NCBI RefSeq assembly: GCF_002008365.1
Contig: NZ_MRDL01000007.1
Span: forward strand, 245,037-309,036
Source: Rhizobium leguminosarum bv. viciae USDA 2370
GTDB lineage: Bacteria; Pseudomonadota; Alphaproteobacteria; Rhizobiales; Rhizobiaceae
Direction of reading: 5' to 3'
DNA: 64,000 nucleotides
The notes below the pieces were generated by a model. That model was given only the letters and a program-made list of their open reading frames with translations. It had not been told where the DNA came from and did not search any database. Positions 17,014-25,290 of this stretch are shown here, in pieces. Numbering within the stretch: position 1 is the first letter of the stretch; every line of letters starts with the position of its first letter. The translations under genes and the position numbers were made by a program.

Positions 17014-17223
17014 ATGAGGCTTTCAGCTTTCGTCCGACCGGCGGCAGCCGTAGCGCTGCTGTTTGCCTTCACATCCACCGACGTTATCGCCAAGGGCAAG
17101 CACCGAAGCTGTGCGCAGCTGCAGGCGATGAAGGATAATGCCCTGACCGGCGGAAAGCATGCCGGGGATGGCACCGACAAGAGAGCCAAGATCGAAAGGA
17201 AGATGAGGAAGAAAGGCTGCTAG
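17014..17223 (+). CDS. Small exported basic protein, hypothetical
   Basis: 69 aa from an ATG with GAGGAGAGGG upstream, which decides the start; longer frames upstream do not look like protein. Residues 1-26 are a signal peptide (hydrophobic AAAVALLFAF, then VIAKGK). The mature part is short, lysine/arginine-rich and has two cysteines (SCAQLQ and the C-terminal KKGC) that could form a disulfide. Not recognised. The 261 bp before it show no other gene. Confidence 0.6.
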   Translation: MRLSAFVRPAAAVALLFAFTSTDVIAKGKHRSCAQLQAMKDNALTGGKHAGDGTDKRAKIERKMRKKGC

Positions 17224-17324
17224 AGGCAAGTCGCCGATAGCTTGCGAGCACCGAGAGAATGGTCTGGCAGCAGGCGAGCCTGTTACCGCGTTGAGGATGG
17301 CGCGACATCCATCAAATCCGCGTC

Positions 17325-17462
17325 ATGGCAGACGAACCGCAGCCCGGGGACTACCTTTGGCAAACTCATGCACTAGATGGCGATCGAGGAGGACGCCACC
17401 GCCGCTCTTGGGAGGAGAACAAGCGGCATGCCAATGAATGGATGAAGAGGAAGACTGCATGA
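17325..17462 (+). CDS. Small hypothetical protein (45 aa) overlapping the next gene
   Basis: An ATG-initiated frame begins MADEPQPGDYLWQTH and ends EWMKRKTA. Its stop overlaps the start of the next gene in an ATGA. Composition is hydrophilic, Trp- and His-containing and protein-like. No strong ribosome binding site is visible, which lowers confidence. The ATGA overlap is the signature of translational coupling and also supports the downstream start. Function unknown. Confidence 0.45.
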   Translation: MADEPQPGDYLWQTHALDGDRGGRHRRSWEENKRHANEWMKRKTA

Positions 17463-17890
17463 CGTTCGAGGACATCATCGAAACCCTGGAAAAGACTGAC
17501 ATGCCCGACAGCCGGATCGACGCCTTCATCACCTGTGCCTTTCTGTTGAAGCAACTCCGGCCGGCCGAGCCCAACGATTTCGACGGTCCTAACGACTACC
17601 TGCCGAGCAGTATCAAGTCAGAGCACGGCTTCCTGATGGCGCGACCCTTCACACACGACGTCAATCACGCCATCGACCTGTGCCGGGAAGTCCGGCCGGA
17701 TGCGGTTTGGCACCTCGCCCGCGGCCGCCAGACAGCGGACGAGTCGCTCTACGGTGCGCAACTGCGCGAGATCAAGGAGGGTGAAAGCGTGCTCGGTGAA
17801 GCCGAGAGCAATCACGCAGCCCTGGCGCTCACTCTCGCGGCGCTGCGCGCGCATGTGCGGCAGGAAGATGAAAAGAGGGCAGGTGCATGA
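17459..17890 (+). CDS. Hypothetical protein, possibly mobile-element derived
   Basis: 143 aa starting at MTFEDIIETLEKTDMPD, with AGAGGAAG upstream and an ATGA overlap with the 45-aa frame. It is acidic and mostly helical, with the segment SRIDAFITCAFLLKQLRPAEPNDFDG near the N-terminus and an Ala-rich helix at the end. The style resembles small phage hypotheticals seen in rhizobia, but no domain is recognised. It is followed by a regulator on the other strand. Confidence 0.6.
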   Translation: MTFEDIIETLEKTDMPDSRIDAFITCAFLLKQLRPAEPNDFDGPNDYLPSSIKSEHGFLMARPFTHDVNHAIDLCREVRPDAVWHLARGRQTADESLYGAQLREIKEGESVLGEAESNHAALALTLAALRAHVRQEDEKRAGA

Positions 17891-17936
17891 GGGAGGTGGA
17901 TTCTGCACTTGAATCTTTTGCAGATTCGTAACAAAC

Positions 17937-18623
17937 CTACCCATCAATCGGAAAAAGCTTCAGGAACTGCCGGTCGCCTTCCGGAGAAAACAGGATCGAG
18001 CGGCTTTCGGCCGTGCGCCGCGCCCAGCCTTTGTCGAGGAAGCTTGAAAGCAGGGCCTTGCCGAGGCTGCCGGCGAGATGGGCGCGTCTTTCGCTCCAGT
18101 CGAGGCAGGAGCGGCAGAGCGGCCGGCGCGACGATCTGAGGTCGCGAACATCGATGCCGATGCATTCGAGATCGCTTTCACCCTTTTCCGTCAGCGCCAG
18201 GCCTTCGCCGACCGCCTCGATCGAGCCGGAGGCAATCAGGCTGTCGAGCATGCGCACGCCGTAATCACCGGCAAGGTGATCGTAGCAGATGCGCGCCTTG
18301 CGCAGCGCCGGCTCCTTCGGTCCCGGCTGGTGACGCAGATGGCCGCGTCCGGCGGCAAAGCCCATCATGCTTTCGATCAGCCGGGCGACGGCCTCGTCGG
18401 CCAGCGTGAAATAGCGATGGCGGCCCTGCTTGCGCTGGGCAAGCAGCCCGCCGGCTTCGAGCTTGGCGAGATGCGTGCTCGCCGTCTGTACGGTGATGCC
18501 GCCGACGCCGGCAAGCTCGGTCGCCGTCAGCGCCCGGCCGCCGGTGAGTGCCGCCAGCATGTTGGCGCGGGCGGGATCGCCGATGAGCGCGCCGATCTGC
18601 GCAATGTCAGGACCTTCCTTCAT
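17937..18623 (-). CDS. ArsR-family transcriptional regulator with C-terminal extension
   Basis: 228 aa. Residues about 8-80 are the ArsR/SmtB winged helix (ALIGDPARANMLAALTGG, ALTATELAGVGGITVQTASTHLAKL, GRHRYFTLAD). The metal-binding ELCVCDL motif of ArsR is absent, so it is not a typical metal sensor. The C-terminal 140 residues include a CRSCLDW cysteine pair that could bind a metal or sense redox. It is divergent from the NIPSNAP/ABM pair with an 84-bp promoter region and is the likely regulator of that pair. Confidence 0.87.
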   Translation of the reverse strand: MKEGPDIAQIGALIGDPARANMLAALTGGRALTATELAGVGGITVQTASTHLAKLEAGGLLAQRKQGRHRYFTLADEAVARLIESMMGFAAGRGHLRHQPGPKEPALRKARICYDHLAGDYGVRMLDSLIASGSIEAVGEGLALTEKGESDLECIGIDVRDLRSSRRPLCRSCLDWSERRAHLAGSLGKALLSSFLDKGWARRTAESRSILFSPEGDRQFLKLFPIDG

Positions 18624-18707
18624 AGTTCGATCGTAACCGAAGCATCGCCGTCAGGCAATGTGCGAAAACGGCCCAGGAGAGCACTGAGACAGCAAAGGAG
18701 AAACGAT

Positions 18708-19037
18708 ATGATTACCTGCTTCATCCGCTATCAGATCGACCCCTTCAAGAAGGAGGCGTTTGCCGAATATGCCCGCAACTGGGGCCAGGCGATCCCGCGA
18801 AACGGCGCCGATCTGATCGGCTATTACGGCCCGCATGAGGGATCGGCAACGACGGCTTACGGCGTCTACAATATCGAAAGCCTCGCCGCCTACGAGGCCT
18901 ATCGCGCCAGGCTGGCTTCCGACCCGCTCGGCCGTGAGAATTATGAATTTGCCAGACGCGAAGGCTTCATCCTGAAGGAGGATCGCATCTTCCTCAAAAA
19001 TGTCTCCGCTCCTCACGCAAAGCTGGTGCAGCCATGA
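18708..19037 (+). CDS. NIPSNAP-family protein
   Basis: 109 aa from an ATG with AAAGGAG upstream. The sequence MITCFIRYQIDPFKKEAFAEY and the later YYGPHEGSATTAYGVYNIESLAAYEAYRARL region fit the NIPSNAP family, a ferredoxin-like alpha/beta dimeric-barrel fold related to antibiotic monooxygenases. The biochemical role is unknown. The stop overlaps the start of the ABM gene (ATGA), so both are made together, probably under the divergent ArsR-type regulator. Confidence 0.85.
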   Translation: MITCFIRYQIDPFKKEAFAEYARNWGQAIPRNGADLIGYYGPHEGSATTAYGVYNIESLAAYEAYRARLASDPLGRENYEFARREGFILKEDRIFLKNVSAPHAKLVQP

Positions 19038-19384
19038 TCGCCGTCATCTTCGAAGTCGTGCCCTACATGGGTGAACGCCACAAATATCTGGATCTCGCCG
19101 GCGAGCTGCGCACTGAGCTCGAAAAGATCGACGGCTTCATCTCGATCGAGCGTTTCGAGAGCCTGACGAACCGGGGCAAGCTGCTGTCGCTTTCCTTTTT
19201 CCGCGATGAGGAAGCCGTCAAGCAGTGGCGCAATCTCGAGGCGCACCGGGCAGCGCAGCAGGCCGGACGCGGCGGAATCTTCGCCGATTACCGCCTGCGG
19301 ATCGCCAGTGTCGTCCGCGATTACGGCATGTTCGAACGCGACGAGGCGCCGGCCGACAGCCGCAGGGTTCACGACGCCGCCTGA
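19034..19384 (+). CDS. Antibiotic biosynthesis monooxygenase (ABM)-domain protein
   Basis: 116 aa. The pattern MIAVIFEVVPYMGERHKYLDLA, then IDGFISIERFESLTNRGKLLSLSFF and a conserved Trp before the helix (AVKQWRNLEAH) is the ABM dimeric alpha/beta barrel, as in YgiN or heme-degrading enzymes. The substrate is unknown. It overlaps the NIPSNAP gene by 4 bp; two barrel proteins of the same fold in one operon might form a heteromer, which is speculation. Confidence 0.85.
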   Translation: MIAVIFEVVPYMGERHKYLDLAGELRTELEKIDGFISIERFESLTNRGKLLSLSFFRDEEAVKQWRNLEAHRAAQQAGRGGIFADYRLRIASVVRDYGMFERDEAPADSRRVHDAA

Positions 19385-19495
19385 TCGCCGGCAGCCGGCC
19401 GGCGTCGACAAAGTCTGCCGCTCACTCATCGGCCACCCGAATAAATTCCCGAAATCGGCCACCGCTTCAGGCTTTGGTAACTAAGTTGCGTAACC

Positions 19496-19510
19496 ATAAC
19501 GGACAGTTAA
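19496..19510. promoter_or_regulatory. CtrA-box-like sequence ATAA-N7-TTAA before ccrM
   Basis: The sequence ATAACGGACAGTTAA differs from the TTAA-N7-TTAA CtrA consensus at one position, and an overlapping GTAACCAT (19490-19497) differs by one base from the TTAACCAT half-site form. It ends 15 bp before the ccrM start codon. In Caulobacter, ccrM is transcribed from a CtrA-dependent promoter. The match is suggestive only. Confidence 0.35.
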
Positions 19511-19525
19511 GCGTAGAGCGTATGA

Positions 19526-20680
<1,155 letters not shown>

Positions 20681-20744
20681 GCACCACCTTCGCGAGATCG
20701 AGATACCTTCTTCCGATTTCCCTCCAGTTGCGGAAGAAGATCAA

Positions 20745-20778
20745 GGCGCCCGGGGTCAAGCCCCGGGCGTCTTCTTTT
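20745..20778 (+). terminator. Intrinsic terminator after ccrM
   Basis: An 11-bp GC-rich stem (G-GCGCCCGGGG paired with CCCCGGGCGT-C, one G-T wobble) with loop TCAAG is followed by a T-rich run (TTCTTTT). It lies 65 bp after the ccrM stop. Confidence 0.85.
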
Positions 20779-20786
20779 GTTTGTGC

Positions 20787-20830
20787 GCAATTCCGGACGC
20801 AAAACCGCTCTACACTTTTGCTGGAATTGC
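20787..20830. repeat. 44-bp palindromic repeat, same family as the array after smc
   Basis: The reverse complement of this 44-bp block starts GCAATTCCAGCAAAAGTG and ends GTCCGGAATTGC, matching the unit at 28754-28797 with about four differences over the same length. The ends are complementary (GCAATTCC / GGAATTGC), so it can form a hairpin. It sits in the convergent gap between ccrM and the NTF2-like gene. Confidence 0.8.
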
Positions 20831-20835
20831 TCCAG

Positions 20836-21201
20836 TCAGAACTCCTGGTAATCGGTGACGTCGACCCGCGTGACGCGCCCTTCCGCATTGAAGGTGATCG
20901 TCTCCTCACCCTCGCGGATCAGCGGCTTGCCTGATTTGCTGTGGGTGGCGCGCACCGACCAGACCGATCGGCCGGAGAGCGGCGTCAACGTTTCCACCAG
21001 CGAATTTTCCGCCGTCTGATCGGGATAGTCGTCGAAATAACGCCGGAAGGCAGCCATGATCTCGGCGCGGCCGGCAAGGCTGCCGACGCCGTTCGAGACA
21101 TAGGTGGCATCCTCGGCGAAATAGGCCTCGATGGCGGGAAAATCGAGGGCGTTGATGGCGGCGTGAAAACGTTCGATCTCTTCTGCGGGGTCGAATGCCA
21201 T
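20836..21201 (-). CDS. SnoaL/NTF2-like protein
   Basis: 121 aa. The N-terminal helix EEIERFHAAINALDFPAIEAYFAEDATYVSNGVGSL and the later EGEETITFNAEGRVTRVDVTD strand pair are the NTF2-like cone fold seen in SnoaL-type cyclases and many small-ligand-binding proteins. No specific catalytic residues identify a reaction. It starts 5 bp after the HAD gene and is the third gene of the mutY operon. Confidence 0.82.
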   Translation of the reverse strand: MAFDPAEEIERFHAAINALDFPAIEAYFAEDATYVSNGVGSLAGRAEIMAAFRRYFDDYPDQTAENSLVETLTPLSGRSVWSVRATHSKSGKPLIREGEETITFNAEGRVTRVDVTDYQEF

Positions 21202-21206
21202 GGGTC

Positions 21207-21827
21207 TCAGACCTTCAATCCGTAAGCCGTGAGATCGCTGCGCAGCTTCTCGGGCCCCGAAAACAGCACCGCATTCCAGCCATAGGCCTTGGCACCTTCG
21301 ACATTGACCGGTGCGTCGTCGATGAAGATCGTCGCAGCGGGATCGAGGCCGAAACTTTTCGTATGCGTCTCGTAGATGGCGATATCCGGCTTGATCAGGC
21401 CGACATCGCCGGAAACGGTAACGCCACGCGGTAGGTTGAGGAAGGGAAAGCGCGCCTGCGCCTCGCGGAAGGTGTCGGAGGCGAAGTTTGTCAGCATCGT
21501 TACGTCACGCCCCTCGGCAATCAGCCCTTCCATGATGGCGACGCTGTCGTCATAGGCGTGCGGCACCATCTCGTGCCAATATTTGCGGAAGGCGCGGATA
21601 TGCTCTTCACGCGCCGGGTGCTGTTCGATCAGCAGCGCTTCGGCTTCCGCCCATGTGCGGCCGCGGTCCTGCTCGATGTTCCAGTCATGGGTGCAGACAT
21701 TGGCGAAGAACCAGTTGCGCTCCGTTTCATCGGGGATGAGGCGGCTGAAGGGAAGATGCGGATCGTAATGAATAAGGACTTTGCCGATATCGAAAACGAT
21801 ATGTCTTATGTCGGTGGTCATGGTCAT
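21207..21827 (-). CDS. HAD-superfamily hydrolase (YihX-like)
   Basis: 206 aa. Motif I is FDIGKVLIHYD: the nucleophilic Asp is present but the second Asp of DxD is replaced by Gly, as in YihX and related members. Motif II is LTNFAS, motif III the Lys of GLIKPDIAIYE and motif IV IFIDDAPVNVEGAKAYG. YihX acts on alpha-glucose-1-phosphate; here the substrate is unknown. The start overlaps the mutY stop by 4 bp (ATGA). Confidence 0.87.
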   Translation of the reverse strand: MTMTTDIRHIVFDIGKVLIHYDPHLPFSRLIPDETERNWFFANVCTHDWNIEQDRGRTWAEAEALLIEQHPAREEHIRAFRKYWHEMVPHAYDDSVAIMEGLIAEGRDVTMLTNFASDTFREAQARFPFLNLPRGVTVSGDVGLIKPDIAIYETHTKSFGLDPAATIFIDDAPVNVEGAKAYGWNAVLFSGPEKLRSDLTAYGLKV

Positions 21828-22927
21828 CCCTTGGATGTTTTAAACGCGAGAGGAATAGCCGCTGCGATCGCTTTTTTCATGATGGTCGGCAAGGCCTGGG
21901 CTTCAAGATTTGTAACCGGCTCCCACCATCCGTCATCCGGGCCGTCATCCATGGCGACCTTGGCAGCGATTGCCGCACGCCAGATCGAAAGCCTGAGCTC
22001 GAAATGGGTGAAGACATGGATGACGGTGCCAGAGGCCTGCCATGCCGCTTCGAAGGGAGCGGCCGCAGCCGAGGTCTCGCCGTCGATGCGCGCTGTCCAC
22101 GCGGTCGTCGGCACCTCGGTCATGCCGCCGAGCAGGCCGCTGTCGATGCGCCGCCGCAACAGGATCTCGCCATCGCCTGTTACCGCGATGAAGGCCGCGC
22201 CATATCTGACCGGCTTCTCCTTCTTCGCCGCCTTGACCGGAAAGAGCTCGGGATCGGAAAGTTTGAGCGCCTCGCACGCCCCCCGGAACGGACAGAGCGA
22301 ACAGGCCGGCCGCTTCGGCGTGCAGATCGTGGCACCCAGATCCATCATCGCCTGGGCGAAATCGCCGGGCCGATCGGCGGGCGTCAACCGCGCCACCTTC
22401 TCTCTCATCGCCGGCTTTGCCGCCGGAAGCGGCGTGGCGATCGCATAGAGCCTGGAGATCACTCGCTCGACATTGCCGTCCATGACAGCCGCCTGCCGGT
22501 TGAAGGCGATGGCCGCGACGGCCGCCGCCGTATAGTCGCCGATCCCGGGCAGGGATTTGAGGCCTTCTTCGGTGTCGGGAAAGACGCCGCCATGCTCTCT
22601 TGCCACCGCTTCGGCGCATTTCTTCAGGTTGCGAGCCCGCGCGTAATAGCCAAGCCCTGCCCAGGCGGCCATCACCGCGTCGTTTTCGGCCGCGGCAAGA
22701 TCGGTCACCTCGGGCCAGCGCTGCAGAAACCGCTCGAAATAGGGTTTGACCGCCTGCACCGTCGTCTGCTGCAGCATCACCTCGGACAGCCAGACGCGAT
22801 AGGGATCGGCCTTGACGCCGCGGGCCGCCATGCCGGGCGAAACGCGCCAGGGCAGCTCGCGGTGGTGGCGATCGTACCAGTCGAGCAGGGGCTTTGCTGA
22901 GGGCGTGTCGAGTGTGGTGATCGTCAT
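21824..22927 (-). CDS. mutY: A/G-specific adenine DNA glycosylase MutY
   Basis: 367 aa from MTITTLDTPSAK. The frame is open 140 codons further upstream, but that extension lies antisense to the DUF721 gene and does not resemble protein. Catalytic Glu E49 is in VWLSEVMLQQTT, the helix-hairpin-helix is SLPGIGDYTAAAV (about 125-137), catalytic Asp is D150 in VMDGNVERV, and the 4Fe-4S ligands are C202-x6-C209-x2-C212-x5-C218. A C-terminal Nudix-like domain follows for 8-oxoG recognition. It removes A opposite 8-oxoG. First gene of an operon with the HAD and NTF2-like genes. Confidence 0.96.
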   Translation of the reverse strand: MTITTLDTPSAKPLLDWYDRHHRELPWRVSPGMAARGVKADPYRVWLSEVMLQQTTVQAVKPYFERFLQRWPEVTDLAAAENDAVMAAWAGLGYYARARNLKKCAEAVAREHGGVFPDTEEGLKSLPGIGDYTAAAVAAIAFNRQAAVMDGNVERVISRLYAIATPLPAAKPAMREKVARLTPADRPGDFAQAMMDLGATICTPKRPACSLCPFRGACEALKLSDPELFPVKAAKKEKPVRYGAAFIAVTGDGEILLRRRIDSGLLGGMTEVPTTAWTARIDGETSAAAAPFEAAWQASGTVIHVFTHFELRLSIWRAAIAAKVAMDDGPDDGWWEPVTNLEAQALPTIMKKAIAAAIPLAFKTSKG

Positions 22928-23035
22928 GATTTGCCGCGATGGGGGGAAGTGCCTATACTTGGCGAAGCAATGCCGCGCGATCAAGTCGCCTATGCGAATT
23001 GAAGCGCGAATTGGCGGCGGCGCCGAAGGGTTTCG

Positions 23036-23533
23036 ATGAGTTATCCACGCAAAGATGTGAAGCAGATCTCCGAGCTGGCGAACGGGCTGATCGATCCCGT
23101 TCTTGCCCGGCGCGCCGGCATCAGCACGGCTCTGCTCGGCTCGTGGAGCGAAATCGCCGGCGAGGATTTCGCCGATTGCACCCGGCCGGAAAAGATCGCC
23201 TGGGCCCGCGGCGGCAATGAGGTCGGCGGCTTCCGCCCCGGCGTGCTGACCATTGCCTGCGAAGGCGCGCGTGCGCTCTTCCTCACCCATGCCCAGGGCG
23301 AACTCATCCAGCGCATCAACAGCTTCTTCGGCTTTGCCGCCGTCCACCAGATCCGCATCGTCCAGAAGCCGGTCTCACAACCGATCCGCCGCTCCCGCAC
23401 CCCGGCGCCGCTGAAAGGCGAAGCCGCCCGCAAGCTCGAAGGCATGATGGAGGGGATCGAGAACGACAAGCTGCGCCAGGCAATCCAGCGCTTGGGGACA
23501 GCGGTGATGGGCAAGCGGGGGAATCAACGCTGA
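23036..23533 (+). CDS. DUF721/DciA-like protein
   Basis: 165 aa. The N-terminal region KQISELANGLIDPVLARRAGISTALLGSWSEIAGEDFADCTRPEKI and the following strand-rich LTIACEGARALFLTHAQGELIQRINSFFG are the DUF721 domain. DciA, the best studied member, helps load the replicative helicase DnaB in bacteria lacking DnaC. The role here is inferred from family. It is divergent from mutY with a 108-bp gap and followed with a 1-bp overlap (TGATG) by a small gene. Confidence 0.88.
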   Translation: MSYPRKDVKQISELANGLIDPVLARRAGISTALLGSWSEIAGEDFADCTRPEKIAWARGGNEVGGFRPGVLTIACEGARALFLTHAQGELIQRINSFFGFAAVHQIRIVQKPVSQPIRRSRTPAPLKGEAARKLEGMMEGIENDKLRQAIQRLGTAVMGKRGNQR

Positions 23534-23727
23534 TGAGCAAAACGCCCAACTTGACCGGCAACGCCAAGACCGGCGGCCTGACTGAAGCCTGTGCTGAAAA
23601 GATCAGTGCGGTTGACGGCCTGGTGCTCAGCCCGCGCATGCGCAAGCTCCTCGCCGAGACCAAGGATCAGCCGCCCGAAGAACGCCGCCAGGCGATCCGC
23701 GCCCAGTTCACGCGCAAGTGCGCCTAA
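23533..23727 (+). CDS. Small hypothetical protein, possibly interrupted by an in-frame stop
   Basis: 64 aa, beginning MSKTPNLTGNAKTGGL and ending FTRKCA, coupled to the DUF721 gene by a TGATG overlap. Directly after its TAA the same frame stays open for another 46 codons (23728-23868) with clearly coding composition (CYPVGLPFNAEVLDRE). Either the gene has gained a nonsense codon, or a second short protein follows from the TTG at 23731, which has no clear ribosome binding site. Domain not recognised. Confidence 0.6.
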   Translation: MSKTPNLTGNAKTGGLTEACAEKISAVDGLVLSPRMRKLLAETKDQPPEERRQAIRAQFTRKCA

Positions 23728-23868
23728 GCGTTGGTCTATACCGCCGAATCCGATCCCCTCTGTTATCCGGTCGGCCTGCCATTCAATGCGGAAGTGCTTG
23801 ATCGTGAACGTGTCATCGAGGCCATGATCGAGAGCTTTGCGGGCTCCGAGCAGCCGCTACGACGCTGA
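23728..23868 (+). pseudogene. In-frame continuation of the preceding gene after a TAA
   Basis: 46 sense codons with rhizobial codon preference read VYTAESDPLCYPVGLPFNA and end with SEQPLRR and TGA. The frame is the same as the gene at 23533-23727. There is no ATG or GTG near the start, so it is best read as the detached C-terminus of an interrupted gene. Sequencing error or a lineage-specific nonsense mutation are both possible. Confidence 0.45.
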
Positions 23869-23985
23869 TCCTCGACATCTTCACCGAACCTTGACGCTAC
23901 CCTCTTGAACTTTCCTCGGCGGTGTAGAGGCACTGGCAAAACGCTTCGGATGCCATATTTGTATATAGCAGACGGGAGAAAAATC

Positions 23986-24210
23986 ATGCTGGTCTTGCAG
24001 TTGCCCCCTGATATCGAAGCGCGGCTGAATGAGCTTTCCAGGCGTACCGGCCGCAGCAAGAGCTTCTATGTGCGGCAAGCCATCCTCGCGCATCTCGACG
24101 ATCTGGAAGATGTCTATCTTGCCAAAAGGCGCCTCGAAGAACTTCGCCGCGACGAGGGCGATAGCGTGCCGTTGGCCGAGCTGACGGCGCGTTACGGGGT
24201 GGACAATTGA
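23986..24210 (+). CDS. Ribbon-helix-helix protein, RelB/DinJ-like antitoxin without visible toxin
   Basis: 74 aa from an ATG with GGGAGAAAAATC upstream; the frame is open further up but with unlike residues. It reads MLVLQLPPDIEARLNELS, then SKSFYVRQAILAHLDDLED, the strand-helix-helix DNA-binding core of the RHH superfamily, with a charged C-terminal tail as in type II antitoxins. No RelE/ParE-like gene follows; the next 207 bp hold no frame with such features. So it is either an orphan antitoxin or a stand-alone regulator. Confidence 0.8.
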   Translation: MLVLQLPPDIEARLNELSRRTGRSKSFYVRQAILAHLDDLEDVYLAKRRLEELRRDEGDSVPLAELTARYGVDN

Positions 24211-24417
24211 GTTTCATCGACCAGCCGATACCGGCTGGCAGCCGCCGCGATATCTATCGGCAAAATTCGCAGACGGACCAATCTTGCAATTTTTGGTCTA
24301 GTCGTCTTCCCGCGGTCACAATTCTTTGAAGGAAGTTGGTGAAGCGTGGCTTGTGAGCGGCCGTCAGCCGTTATATCGCACAGTCACGCCGTCAATCTCA
24401 TTAGTTATGGGGAATCC

Positions 24418-25194
24418 ATGCAGATGTCCGAAATGCAACTGACGAAACGCCGCCTGCTCAGCGGTATCGCCATCGCCGCAGCTGCCGTTGCGCTTGTCGC
24501 CTGCAACGACAGTAAGGACGCTGCCGATGCTTCGTCCTCCGGCAAGACCATGGCTGATGGCACCAATGTCGACACCATGCAGACGGCGGCCACAGCGGCG
24601 ACCGAAATGCCGCAGTCCGACGGCGATGTCGACATGGCCGCAGTGCTGAAGCCCGGCGCGCTGCCGGAAATGGCGCTTGGGAAGGCCGACGCCCCGGTCA
24701 AGATCGTCGAATATATGTCGATGACCTGCCCGCATTGCGCTCATTTCCACAACACCACCTTCGACACGATCAAGCAGAAGTACGTCGACAGCGGCAAGGT
24801 GCAGTTCATCATCCGCGAATTCCCCTTCGACCCGCGCGCTGCCGCAGCCTTCATGCTCGCCCGCTGCAGCGCCTCCAATCCGGAACAGTTGAGCACGCCG
24901 GAACAGTATTTCCCGATGGTTTCGATGCTCTTCAAGCAGCAGCAGATCTGGGCCGCCGCCGATGACGGCCGCGCCGCACTGCTGCAGATGTCGAAGCTTG
25001 CCGGATTTACTGAGGATAGCTTCACGAAATGCTTGACGAACCAGAAGCTTCTGGATGAAGTGAACGCCACGCGGGAAAGAGGTTCCAAGGATTTTGGCGT
25101 CAACGCCACCCCGACTTTCCTGATCAATGGCAAGCGCTACTCTGGAGACATGCCGGTTGACACCATGTCGAAGCTTATCGACAGCCTGCTCTGA
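24418..25194 (+). CDS. DsbA/BdbD-like thiol-disulfide oxidoreductase, lipoprotein
   Basis: 258 aa from an ATG with GGGGAAT upstream. Residues 1-29 are a lipoprotein signal peptide with lipobox LVAC (Cys29). After a Ser/Thr/Ala-rich linker (30-80), a thioredoxin-like domain carries the active site CPHC at residues 104-107 and the cis-Pro loop VNATPTFLINGKRYSG. The family (DsbA, BdbD, Com1-like) introduces or isomerises disulfides in the envelope. Together with smc immediately downstream this is a conserved rhizobial gene order. It ends in a strong intrinsic terminator. Confidence 0.92.
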   Translation: MQMSEMQLTKRRLLSGIAIAAAAVALVACNDSKDAADASSSGKTMADGTNVDTMQTAATAATEMPQSDGDVDMAAVLKPGALPEMALGKADAPVKIVEYMSMTCPHCAHFHNTTFDTIKQKYVDSGKVQFIIREFPFDPRAAAAFMLARCSASNPEQLSTPEQYFPMVSMLFKQQQIWAAADDGRAALLQMSKLAGFTEDSFTKCLTNQKLLDEVNATRERGSKDFGVNATPTFLINGKRYSGDMPVDTMSKLIDSLL

Positions 25195-25213
25195 ACCGGA
25201 TCGTTTCGATAGA

Positions 25214-25247
25214 ACGGGCGACGGCGAAAGCCGTGCGCCCGTTTTTT
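25214..25247 (+). terminator. Intrinsic terminator between the Dsb-like gene and smc
   Basis: An inverted repeat CGGGCGACGGC - GAAA - GCCGTGCGCCCG (one bulged base) with a stable GAAA tetraloop is followed by seven T residues. It begins 20 bp after the stop codon, so smc must have its own promoter in the remaining short gap or rely on read-through. Confidence 0.9.
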
Positions 25248-25290
25248 TGTGGCTGCATGACAAGCCCGTCCCGCGCTGCGGAGCTTCTGC

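Noticed and set aside
22928..23347. 140-codon N-terminal extension of MutY
   Set aside because: It lies antisense to the well supported DUF721 gene, and MutY family proteins start near the MTITTLDTPSAK position.
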